From assembly GCA_937895345.1 (NCBI GenBank), contig CALAWP010000012.1, positions 12,160-76,159 on the forward strand: a stretch of 64,000 nt of DNA. Reading direction: 5' to 3'. Shown here in pieces: positions 16,731-24,661 of this stretch; positions within the stretch are counted from its first letter, which is position 1; each line of letters opens with the position of its first letter. The position numbers and the translations under genes are program-made. Origin of the DNA: an uncultured Paenibacillus sp. (GTDB taxonomy: Bacteria > Bacillota > Bacilli > Paenibacillales > Paenibacillaceae). The notes beneath the pieces are model-generated. The model ran no database searches and was not told where the DNA came from. It worked only from the letters and a program-made list of their open reading frames with translations.

Positions 16731-17507
16731 TCAAGGCGCGTTCCAGCCGTTCTTATCGGCGTAATGGGCCATCGCCTGCTGCAGCCATGCCTCTTCCTCG
16801 GGAGTGAACGGGGAAGGGGTCATCCTTTCCAATTCCGCTAATTGACTCTCTTCCAGTTCGGCAAGGCTCTCCAACCGCTCCATATTGTCGCTGCCGACAA
16901 ATTCGAAGCTGAGCTTCATCTGACGCTCGATCAGCGCCTGCACCTCGGGATCGTCCGCCGGTCTTCCCATCAGCCGCTTCACCTCTTTGGCCATCTCGAT
17001 AAATTCCCGGTCCAACGCTTCCATTTCCTCGGGAGCACGCTCGAATAATCCGTTGACCGTATCGGGAGGAAGATGGCGCTCCAGCCATTCCCGCTGCTCC
17101 GGTTCGGTCTGGATGCTGTGAATAAGGCTTGCGAGCACGCCGCCGTCGACTTCCTCTCCCCGTTCCAGCATCGCCGAGACGCGGCCAACGGCATTCAATG
17201 CCGTATCCAGACGGGCGCGCTGCTTTTCCAGTTCGGTGCGCTGCATTTGCAGCACGGAGGCCAGATCGGAGCCGTATTGCTCCTTCTGCATGAGCTCCTT
17301 AATCGTATCCAGACTGCAGCCCATAAATTTGAAGCAGACAATCCGCTGAATGGTTAGCAAATCTTCGCGATCGTATTTGCGGTGTCCGGACGAAGTGTCC
17401 TTTGTTGCCTTAAGCAGCCCGATTTCATCGTAGTAATGGAGCGTCCGCACGGATAAGCCCGTCAGCCTCGCAAATTCCCCGATCGTGTATGCCGGTTGGT
17501 CCTTCAT
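16731..17507 (-). CDS. MerR family regulator with TipAS-type C-terminal domain
   Basis: 258-residue transcription factor. Residues 6-75 are the MerR helix-turn-helix (YTIGEFARLTGLSVRTLHYYDEIGLL) followed by the long dimerisation helix. Residues from about 130 form a TipAS-like antibiotic-recognition domain (LERAPEEMEALDREFIEMAKEVKRLMGRPADDPEVQALIERQ). Proteins of this type, such as TipA and Mta, respond to hydrophobic or peptide antibiotics and activate efflux genes. No efflux gene is immediately adjacent, so the target is unknown. The neighbouring tlp gene is on the same strand but has its own promoter. Confidence 0.9.
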   Translation of the reverse strand: MKDQPAYTIGEFARLTGLSVRTLHYYDEIGLLKATKDTSSGHRKYDREDLLTIQRIVCFKFMGCSLDTIKELMQKEQYGSDLASVLQMQRTELEKQRARLDTALNAVGRVSAMLERGEEVDGGVLASLIHSIQTEPEQREWLERHLPPDTVNGLFERAPEEMEALDREFIEMAKEVKRLMGRPADDPEVQALIERQMKLSFEFVGSDNMERLESLAELEESQLAELERMTPSPFTPEEEAWLQQAMAHYADKNGWNAP

Positions 17508-17692
17508 TTTCCTTTACCGCCTTTCGCAAACTTTATATGCCGCTCGCCTTAAGCATACACCCTCACGCAACTGTAGGTTCAAGCGGGAACTTCCCGTCCT
17601 CCTGTTACGCTAAGCGCCGGATATGGTAACATAAGGACAGGGAAGCCGGAAGATTGGCCATCCGGCGAGCCGATGCGGAAGGGGTGAACGTT

Positions 17693-18052
17693 ATGGAACA
17701 GTTGATGTTTGTGGAAATCGGGATGGGCATTGACCTGCATGGGCAAAACGTGACCAAAGCCGCGGTGCGGGCGGTGCAAAACGCGATTCATCATAATTCG
17801 ATGCCGGGCATACGGATGGTGCTTCCCGGCGGAGACTTGAACCGGATGAAGGTGAATGTCCGTCTGGCGGTTCCCGCCGACAAGGAATCGCTGGATCTGG
17901 AAGCGGTAAGGGAGAAGCTGCCGTACGGGCAGGTGACCTTCGAGGTGATCGACGGCGGCATGCTGACGACGAGCGGAATTGTGCTGGCCGACAAGGAGGA
18001 CCGCAACGATCTCGCTTATGTCGTCATCGCTTCGGTTGAAGTAGGGTATTAA
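17693..18052 (+). CDS. Lin0512 family protein
   Basis: 119-residue soluble protein of a small conserved family of unknown function. Typical features are MFVEIGMGIDLHGQNVTKAAVRAVQNAIHHNSMPG at the start and VVIASVEVGY at the end. The ATG at 17693 has GGAAGGGG about 9 bases upstream. The sequence ends in a VEVGY motif near the last residue, as in the family. It is a single-gene unit with a terminator just downstream. Confidence 0.88.
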   Translation: MEQLMFVEIGMGIDLHGQNVTKAAVRAVQNAIHHNSMPGIRMVLPGGDLNRMKVNVRLAVPADKESLDLEAVREKLPYGQVTFEVIDGGMLTTSGIVLADKEDRNDLAYVVIASVEVGY

Positions 18053-18061
18053 AATAGGGCG

Positions 18062-18099
18062 AAAACCGGATTTCCTTCACGGGAACGTCCGGTTTTTTC
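18062..18099 (+). terminator. Terminator after Lin0512 gene
   Basis: AAAACCGGA (18062-18070) / TCCGGTTTT (18088-18096), 9-bp stem with 17-base loop, running into TTTTTTC. Confidence 0.85.
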
Positions 18100-18134
18100 T
18101 TTATCCGGCAAGGTGAATATGGTATCATTAGTAA

Positions 18135-18149
18135 TGATAATCATTATCG
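18135..18149. promoter_or_regulatory. Fur box upstream of btr-like regulator
   Basis: TGATAATCATTATCG matches the 7-1-7 Fur consensus TGATAATnATTATCA with a single mismatch in the last base. It lies 28 bases before the regulator start and indicates iron repression of the siderophore cluster. Confidence 0.85.
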
Positions 18150-18176
18150 ATATTAAAAAAGGGGCGTCGTGAAGCG

Positions 18177-19802
18177 ATGGACCATTACGAGGGTATCCGC
18201 AGATGGGTCGTTACTCTCCGACATGCGGAGTTGGCGGCGGGAACGAAAGGCTGGACGCTGGAACAGCGGCTTACGAGACAGCTGGCCGTCATAGTGCCGC
18301 TTAACGGCAGCGGCATGCTGGAGAGCGAGGGCCGCCGAACGCGGCTGGAGCCCGATTATGCTTACGTCTGTCACGCCGAAGGAACGTTCGGCATGACGGC
18401 TGACGGCCATTCGGAGCTGGCCGCCGTTATTTTGCGCTTGGATTGGGAGGAGCGACAAGGGGAGCGTTGCGAGCCGGTGGCGAAGAAGCGGCTGCTGGAG
18501 CTGCTTCCGCCCGGACAAGCGATCGCGGCGGAGCCCTCCGGCCAAATATCCGCGCTCGCCAGATCCATATGGGAAAAATGCCGCAGCGACGACGAGCTTG
18601 AAGCGTGGAGGGCTCAGCTGGATTGCTCGGAGCTTATCTATATGCTCGCTTCAGCGGGAGAAAAGACGCTGATCGAAACGACAAGGCAGGCTTTGGACAA
18701 AGCGGCCGCATTTATGGAAGAAAGATACGGAGAGGAACTGACCGTTCGGCAACTGGCGGGTATTGCGGGGCTCAGCCCCAAATATTTTGCCGACCTTTAC
18801 AAAAAGACCTTCGGGATCAGTGCGGTAGACGCCTTGACGAAGCTTCGGATCGACAAGGCCAAACGTCTGATGCTGCAAGGGGAGCGGCTGATGAAGGATA
18901 TCGCGCAGGAGGTCGGATACGCGGACCCCTTTTATTTCAGCCGCAAATTCAAGCAAATATGCGGTATTTCACCCACCGAATTTATGAAGCATCGCAGCCG
19001 GCGCATCGCGGCTTACGGTTCGACATCCGTCAACGGGTATTTGCTGGCGCTCCGGATCGTACCTTATGCGGCTCCGCTTCATGCGAAATGGTCCAAGCAT
19101 TATTATGTTCGTTACGGACCGGAGATCGCCTACCACTTGGACGCCCACAGGCAAAACTATAATAAATCCCGGAACATCGAGCTGTTGAAAAAAGCAAAGC
19201 CGGAACTGATTGTCTGCGGGAACGGACTGGAGGGCGCCGAGCGGGAGGAGCTCGAGTCGATCGCGCCGGTATTCGTCTTGTCCGAGCCGGAGACAGGTTG
19301 GCGGAAAGGGCTGTCGGAGCTGGCGGCCTTCTTGGGGGAAGAGGCCGAAGCCGAGCTGTGGAGCGAACGATACCGTTCAACGATCGCAGCGCTCAAGCGT
19401 CAATTGTCCGATGAGGAAGCTCAGCCGTCCGTTTTGCCTTTGAAGTTTTTGAAGGGAACTTTTTATTTGTATATGTCGAGGGGCATGCATGAAGTCTTAA
19501 TCGAGGGATTGGGCTTGCGAGCGGCGTGCGGCTCCGTCTTGCCGGAACGGCCGGTGCCGGTTTCGCTGGAGGCGATCGGTGCCATAGACGCGGACATTGC
19601 CCTGCTTCTGGTATGCCAGGAATCGGAGACGCTGGAAGCGTGGCAGTCGGTCAAGGAGTCGGGCAGCTGGATGGCGATGCGCATGGTGCGGGATCATCGG
19701 CTGCGGCTGGTGCCGTCCGATCCGTGGCGGGAGTATTCTCCGATCGCGCTTGAAAGAATCGCGGAGGAAGCGCGGAAGTTATTGACGGCAAATAATCCAT
19801 AA
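18177..19802 (+). CDS. AraC-type regulator with fused substrate-binding domain (Btr-like)
   Basis: 541-residue transcription activator. An N-terminal cupin-like part is followed by an AraC double helix-turn-helix at about residues 175-275 (ELTVRQLAGIAGLSPKYFADLYKKTFG ... DIAQEVGYADPFYFSRKFKQICGISPTEF). A periplasmic-binding-protein-like domain spans about 285-540 (ELLKKAKPELIVCGNG; ESIAPVFVL). This architecture is that of B. subtilis Btr (YbbB), which binds ferri-bacillibactin and activates feuABC-ybbA. It sits directly upstream of a feuABC-like operon behind a Fur box, as Btr does. Confidence 0.9.
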   Translation: MDHYEGIRRWVVTLRHAELAAGTKGWTLEQRLTRQLAVIVPLNGSGMLESEGRRTRLEPDYAYVCHAEGTFGMTADGHSELAAVILRLDWEERQGERCEPVAKKRLLELLPPGQAIAAEPSGQISALARSIWEKCRSDDELEAWRAQLDCSELIYMLASAGEKTLIETTRQALDKAAAFMEERYGEELTVRQLAGIAGLSPKYFADLYKKTFGISAVDALTKLRIDKAKRLMLQGERLMKDIAQEVGYADPFYFSRKFKQICGISPTEFMKHRSRRIAAYGSTSVNGYLLALRIVPYAAPLHAKWSKHYYVRYGPEIAYHLDAHRQNYNKSRNIELLKKAKPELIVCGNGLEGAEREELESIAPVFVLSEPETGWRKGLSELAAFLGEEAEAELWSERYRSTIAALKRQLSDEEAQPSVLPLKFLKGTFYLYMSRGMHEVLIEGLGLRAACGSVLPERPVPVSLEAIGAIDADIALLLVCQESETLEAWQSVKESGSWMAMRMVRDHRLRLVPSDPWREYSPIALERIAEEARKLLTANNP

Positions 19803-19844
19803 CCATTCTGGATATTGTCCATGGCCCGATTGAAGGAATAGCTC

Positions 19845-19871
19845 TATAATTGCTAATGAAATTCATTCTCA
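19845..19871 (+). promoter_or_regulatory. Promoter -10 and Fur-like box of the feu-like operon
   Basis: TATAAT at 19845-19850 is followed by TGAAATTCATTCTCA at 19857-19871, which matches the Fur 7-1-7 consensus at 11 of 14 defined positions. No good -35 is visible, consistent with dependence on the upstream AraC-type activator. Confidence 0.6.
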
Positions 19872-19905
19872 TCATCGTGTTGGAGCGGAAAGGAGCTATC
19901 TGGTC

Positions 19906-20937
19906 ATGAAAAAGTTGATATCCAGTCTTGCGCTGCTGCTGACGTTAGCGTTAATGCTAGCCGCATGCGGAGGCGGAAACGGGGAGGTTCCGGCTAACGG
20001 GCAGCCGAATGGCGGAGACAAGGCGGCACAGACAGAGAAGCCGGCCGACGAGAACAAAGGCTCGGAAGGACAAGCGGACGCAAATGCCGGGGAAGGGACG
20101 AAGACCGTTACTTACTTGGGACAATCATATGAACTGCCCGCAAGCACGGAACGGATCGTCATCGCGGGAGCGGTGGAAGCGATGGAGGATGCGATCGTGC
20201 TGGACGTCCATCCGGTCGGAGCGGTCACGTTCTCGGGCGTGTTCCCGCCCATGTTCGAACCCATTACAAAGAATGCGGTATCGATCGGCGAAAAGACGGA
20301 GCCGAACTTTGAGGCGATTCTCGCCCTGAAGCCCGACGTCATTCTTGCCTCGACCAAATTCAAGCCCGAAGTATCGGAGCAGTTGTCTGCCATCGCGCCC
20401 TCTCTGCCTTATTCCCATATTTCGACCGATTGGGAAAGCAATTTGATGCTGCTTGGCGAGCTCAGCGGCAAGCGGGAGCAGGCGGAGGAAGCGATCGCCG
20501 GCTACAAGGCGGATTTGGAAGAGGCCAAGGCGAAAATCGGCGCCGGCTTGCAGGACAAGAAAGCGGTAGTCGTTCGAATTCGCGGCGGAGAAATTTACGT
20601 GTACCCGGAGAACGTTTATTTCAATCCGGTGCTGTACGAGGAATTGGGATTGACCGCGCCTGCGGAAATTAAGGCGGCGAAGGCACAGGAGCTGCTTTCG
20701 GTCGAAAAATTTGCGGAAATGAATCCGGACTATTTGTTTGTCCAATTTTCGGAAGAAGAAAACAAGGATACGCCGAATGCGCTCACCGAGCTGCAGAACA
20801 ATCCGATCATCAAAAATACGAATGCGCTGAAGAACGGCAAAACGTTCGTTAACGTGGTAGACCCGCTAGCGCAGGGCGGTACGGCCTACAGCAAAATCGA
20901 GTTTCTGAAAGCGGCCGTAAGCAAGCTGTCGGAATAA
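19906..20937 (+). CDS. Siderophore ABC importer, substrate-binding lipoprotein (FeuA-like)
   Basis: 343-residue lipoprotein that captures ferric siderophore outside the cell. The signal peptide ends in lipobox L18-A-A-C21, followed by a long Gly/Asn/Glu/Lys-rich linker to about residue 63. The binding domain has the family pattern: ERIVIAGAVEAMEDAIVLDV, NFEAILALKPDVILASTKF and the C-terminal VDPLAQGGTAYSKIEFLKA. By analogy with B. subtilis FeuA it may bind catecholate siderophores such as bacillibactin. It is followed by two permeases and an esterase in one operon. Confidence 0.92.
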   Translation: MKKLISSLALLLTLALMLAACGGGNGEVPANGQPNGGDKAAQTEKPADENKGSEGQADANAGEGTKTVTYLGQSYELPASTERIVIAGAVEAMEDAIVLDVHPVGAVTFSGVFPPMFEPITKNAVSIGEKTEPNFEAILALKPDVILASTKFKPEVSEQLSAIAPSLPYSHISTDWESNLMLLGELSGKREQAEEAIAGYKADLEEAKAKIGAGLQDKKAVVVRIRGGEIYVYPENVYFNPVLYEELGLTAPAEIKAAKAQELLSVEKFAEMNPDYLFVQFSEEENKDTPNALTELQNNPIIKNTNALKNGKTFVNVVDPLAQGGTAYSKIEFLKAAVSKLSE

Positions 20938-20987
20938 CAACATCCCTTCGGCAACGAGGGACAACAAGTTAGATAAGGCGTGTTGCT

Positions 20988-21995
20988 ATGCGATACCAGC
21001 GTTTTATGCCGGCGGCCGTCCTGGTGACGGCGCCGGCTGCGGCTTTAGGCATTATCGTTCTATCGGTCCTGTACGGGGCCAAAAGCATTTCCGCGGCTGC
21101 CGTATGGGAAGCCGTATTCCATTTCGATCCCGAATCGGTTGATCATCAAATCATTCGGGCGTCCAGGCTTCCGCGAGCGGTCGGAGCTTTGCTGATCGGA
21201 GCCTTCCTCGCGGTGTCCGGCGCGCTGATGCAGGGGATGACGCGAAACTATTTGGCTTCGCCTTCCATTATGGGCGTCTCCGACGGTTCGGCGTTTGTCG
21301 TGACCATGGGCATGATTCTGCTGCCGAATTCGCATTCGGTCAGCCTGATCGGGCTGTCCATGATCGGCTCCGCGTTCGGCGCAGCCGTCGTTTTCGGTTT
21401 GGCCCGGCTTATTCCCGACGGCCTGTCGCCGGTGAAGCTGGCCATTCTGGGTACGATCGTCGGCACCTTCCTTAGCGGGGCGTCCGCGGCGGCAGCCAGT
21501 TACTTTCAAATATCGCAAGGACTCAGCTTCTGGTATAACGCCAGGCTTCATGCGATGGATCCGGGGCTCATCAAGCTGGCCGTTCCTTTTGCGTTCGTCG
21601 GCCTCGCCATGGCGGTCGCCCTTTCCAAATCGGTTACGGCCATGTCGCTGGGGGACGACACGGCCGCCAGCCTCGGCCAGCGGCCCGCTCTTATTCGGGC
21701 GCTCGTCATGCTCTCCGTCGTCGTCTTGACGGGCGTTTCGGTGGCGCTCGCGGGCAAGATCGCCTTCGTCGGGTTGATCGTTCCGCATATCGCCAGAATG
21801 TTGTGCGGGGTCGATTACCGTCGCGTCGTACCGGTATCCGGGGCGCTGGGCGGGTTATTTTTGGCATTATGCGACTTGCTGGCGCGCTTTGTCAATTATC
21901 CGTTCGAAACGCCGATCGGCGTGGTGACGGCCTTGTTCGGCGTGCCGTTCTTCCTCTATCTCATCAAGACGAGAGGAGGAAGCAAGCATGCCTGA
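20988..21995 (+). CDS. Siderophore ABC importer permease, FecCD family (FeuB-like)
   Basis: 335-residue membrane protein of the BtuC/FecCD type with about nine or ten helices. Recognisable segments are RLPRAVGALLIGAFLAVSGALMQGMTRNYLASPSIMGVSDGS near residue 60 and the ATPase-contact and C-terminal region IAFVGLIVPHIARMLCGVDYRRVVPVSGALGG. It overlaps the next permease by 8 bases, so production of the two is coupled. It should form the membrane channel with the next gene product. Confidence 0.93.
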   Translation: MRYQRFMPAAVLVTAPAAALGIIVLSVLYGAKSISAAAVWEAVFHFDPESVDHQIIRASRLPRAVGALLIGAFLAVSGALMQGMTRNYLASPSIMGVSDGSAFVVTMGMILLPNSHSVSLIGLSMIGSAFGAAVVFGLARLIPDGLSPVKLAILGTIVGTFLSGASAAAASYFQISQGLSFWYNARLHAMDPGLIKLAVPFAFVGLAMAVALSKSVTAMSLGDDTAASLGQRPALIRALVMLSVVVLTGVSVALAGKIAFVGLIVPHIARMLCGVDYRRVVPVSGALGGLFLALCDLLARFVNYPFETPIGVVTALFGVPFFLYLIKTRGGSKHA

Positions 21996-23016
21996 CTCGT
22001 CGCGCTTGCGGCTGGCGACGGTCGCGGCGGCGATCGTCGCCGTCATAACGGCAGGCGTCTGTCTCAGTCTGACCAGCGGCATGTTCGGGATGTCGCTTAA
22101 GGATATCGCGGCAACGCTGCTTCGGATCGATCCGGTTCGCGAGCATGATCTCGTCGTCTTCCGATTCCGCCTGCCTCGCATCGTGCTGAGCCTTCTTGTC
22201 GGCGCCGCGCTGGGCATGGCGGGAGCAGTCATACAAGGCATTACGCGCAACGGACTCGCCGATCCGGGCATATTGGGCATTAACGCCGGAGCGGGCATGG
22301 CCGTCGTTCTGTTCATGCTTCTGTTACAAGGGGAAACGACGGTCACAGGCTGGCTGTCCGTCATGCTGATGCCGTTGTTCGGCTTGTTCGGCGGGTTGAC
22401 GGCCGTCAGCCTGATCTACTGGTTTGCCAGGCATAACGGCCGGCTGGATCCGCAAAGGCTGTTGTTGTCCGGCATTGCCCTCGGTTCCGGCTTTGGGGCC
22501 GTAACGCTATACGTTTCCTTGAAAATGAACCCGAACGATTTCGAGATGGCCGCCGTTTGGCTGGCGGGCAGCATATACAGCGCCAATTGGAAATTTGTCG
22601 CGGCCATGCTGCCGTGGCTGATCGTCGTTCCTCCGGTGCTGTGGCTGAAATCGCGCGCGCTGGATTTGTTCCAATTGGGCGAGACCGGCGCGGCCGGACT
22701 GGGCGTCACCGTGGAGCGGGACAAAAACGTGCTTCTCCTGTGCAGCGTCGGTCTCGTCGGCGCCAGCGTGGCGGTGTCCGGGAGCATCGGCTTTGTCGGA
22801 TTGATCGCCCCCCATATGGCAAGAAGGCTGACCGGCACGCGCCACAGCGTCATCGTGCCGGTCAGCGGACTGATCGGAGCGGCCATGGTGCTCTTTGGCG
22901 ATTATATCGGCAAAACGATATTCGCCCCCGCCGAGCTGGCCGCAGGCATCGTCATATCGGTAATCGGGGTCCCGTATTTCGTTTATTTGCTGCTTCGTGC
23001 CCGAAAGCGGACGTAA
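21988..23016 (+). CDS. Siderophore ABC importer permease, FecCD family (FeuC-like)
   Basis: 342-residue second permease with about nine or ten helices. It carries FRFRLPRIVLSLLVGAALGMAGAVIQGITRNGLADPGILGINAGAG near the N-terminus and GSIGFVGLIAPHMARRLTGTRHSVIVPVSGLIGA near the C-terminus, the pair of hallmarks of FecCD proteins. No ATPase gene follows; in B. subtilis the FeuBC permease uses the separately encoded YusV ATPase, and the same is inferred here. Confidence 0.93.
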   Translation: MPDSSRLRLATVAAAIVAVITAGVCLSLTSGMFGMSLKDIAATLLRIDPVREHDLVVFRFRLPRIVLSLLVGAALGMAGAVIQGITRNGLADPGILGINAGAGMAVVLFMLLLQGETTVTGWLSVMLMPLFGLFGGLTAVSLIYWFARHNGRLDPQRLLLSGIALGSGFGAVTLYVSLKMNPNDFEMAAVWLAGSIYSANWKFVAAMLPWLIVVPPVLWLKSRALDLFQLGETGAAGLGVTVERDKNVLLLCSVGLVGASVAVSGSIGFVGLIAPHMARRLTGTRHSVIVPVSGLIGAAMVLFGDYIGKTIFAPAELAAGIVISVIGVPYFVYLLLRARKRT

Positions 23017-23043
23017 CTTACTTGTTCCAAGAAAGGAGCGACT

Positions 23044-24612
23044 ATGAATCGTTTACATCGGTTGTCCGTTTCGGGAAGAGAAATTGCCGTCTACTTGCCT
23101 GTCGGCTATCGGGAGGAGGGAGACCGGAAATTTCCGGTCGTGTATGCGCAGGACGGCGAAGAATTAATCGACAGCTGCATCAACCAGCTCGAGCATCTGA
23201 CGGCGCAGGGCAAGCTGCCGCCGTTGATTATAGCGGGGGTCCCGCCGCATAACCGGAACGCCGAATATAAGCCTTGGCTGGCCAAGGCGCTGATGGAGGG
23301 TTATCCCGATTTCGGAGGAGAGGGGCGCACATACGTCGACGAACTGGCCGATGTCATTAAGCCGGCCGTCGACAAACGTTTCCGGACGCTGCGGGAGCCG
23401 GAGCATACGGCCGTCGCCGGAGGCTCCTTCGGAGGGCTGATCGCCATGTTCGCCGGATATTGGAGGCCAGATGCGTTCGGCAAGCTCGGCATGCTTTCCC
23501 CGTCCCTTTGGTATGAAGGGGTAATGGCGTTTATTCGGGAGAATGGGCCTCCGCCGCACGGCCTCCGCATCTACATGTCGGTCGGGGACAGCGAGGGAAT
23601 TTACAAAAATACGATACAGCGCAACATGGTCCCGTCCAATAGGAAGACGTATCGTACATGGCTGGACAAAGGATTTCCGGCGGATCGCCTGCGGCTGAAC
23701 GTGAAGGAAGGCGGCACTCACGATCTTATCCATATGGGCGAGCAGTTTCCGCTTGCCTTGCAATGGCTGTTCGGGGACCAGGCCGCAGAGGCATCCCCGA
23801 ACGGCCTTGGCGCCCGGGAGGCGCCGGGCTACGCGGTTCCGGGCACTTGCGCGTTCGGAATGGTTTCCAAGAACACGGGCAGATCTTATCGGCTGTTCGT
23901 CTCAATTCCGGCGGCGCCGCCGCCCGCAAACGGTTATCCGGTGCTGTATGCTTTGGACGGCAACGCGATCTTTGCCTCATTGGCCGAAGCGATGCGGCTG
24001 CAAGGGCGCAAGCCGCACGGCATCGAGCCGCAAATCGTCGTCGGCATCGGCTACGATTCGGACTCTCCGCTCGTAACCGAAGAACGGTTTCTCGACTATA
24101 CGGAACCGGCTCCCGTCTCGGCGCTGCCGGCGCGGCCCGACGGCTCCGCCTGGCCCCGGAACGGAGGCGTCGAGCATTTTATCGACATGATCGAGGAGCA
24201 AATCAAACCCGAAATCGAGCGGCGCTGGCCGATCGACCGCGGACGGCAAAGCTTGTTCGGCCATTCGCTGGGCGGATATTTTGCGTTGTACGTTATGCTG
24301 ACGCGGCCGGGGGCCTATCGCAAATATATAGCCGGAAGCCCTTCCGTCTGGTGGAATTCGCACAGCTTGCTCCATCGTCTTGCCGAAGCGGAGCAACGGC
24401 TGCGGCAGGCCGGGACGGAAGCGGAGCTGCTGATCGCCGTCGGCACGGAGGAAAAGGCTTCGATGATCGAAGATGCCGAGAAGCTGTACGAGAAGCTGAA
24501 GCCCATTTTCGGGCATTCGATGCGGCTCAGCTTCCGCAAATTTGACGGCGAAGGTCATGTATCGGTGCTGCATCCCCTGATCAGCGAAACATTAAGGTTT
24601 ATTTCCCGATAG
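23044..24612 (+). CDS. Tandem two-domain ferri-siderophore esterase (YbbA/BesA-like fusion)
   Basis: 522-residue cytoplasmic protein made of two alpha/beta-hydrolase domains of the esterase-D/Fes type. Domain 1 (about 1-245) has nucleophile motif GGSFGG with S128 and a candidate histidine in GGTHD (H226). Domain 2 (about 265-522) has GHSLGG with S408 and a candidate histidine in GEGHVS (H505). Single-domain relatives in B. subtilis are about half this size: YbbA, encoded after feuABC, and BesA (YuiI), which hydrolyses ferri-bacillibactin. The position after feuABC argues for hydrolysis of imported ferric siderophore. The linker (245-265) is short and Gly/Ala-rich. Both active sites look intact, so this is a fusion, not a decayed copy. 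Confidence 0.85.
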   Translation: MNRLHRLSVSGREIAVYLPVGYREEGDRKFPVVYAQDGEELIDSCINQLEHLTAQGKLPPLIIAGVPPHNRNAEYKPWLAKALMEGYPDFGGEGRTYVDELADVIKPAVDKRFRTLREPEHTAVAGGSFGGLIAMFAGYWRPDAFGKLGMLSPSLWYEGVMAFIRENGPPPHGLRIYMSVGDSEGIYKNTIQRNMVPSNRKTYRTWLDKGFPADRLRLNVKEGGTHDLIHMGEQFPLALQWLFGDQAAEASPNGLGAREAPGYAVPGTCAFGMVSKNTGRSYRLFVSIPAAPPPANGYPVLYALDGNAIFASLAEAMRLQGRKPHGIEPQIVVGIGYDSDSPLVTEERFLDYTEPAPVSALPARPDGSAWPRNGGVEHFIDMIEEQIKPEIERRWPIDRGRQSLFGHSLGGYFALYVMLTRPGAYRKYIAGSPSVWWNSHSLLHRLAEAEQRLRQAGTEAELLIAVGTEEKASMIEDAEKLYEKLKPIFGHSMRLSFRKFDGEGHVSVLHPLISETLRFISR

Positions 24613-24661
24613 AACGTTTCCATGTGCGGGCTGTAAGGCCGCATTGACTTCTTGAACGCGG

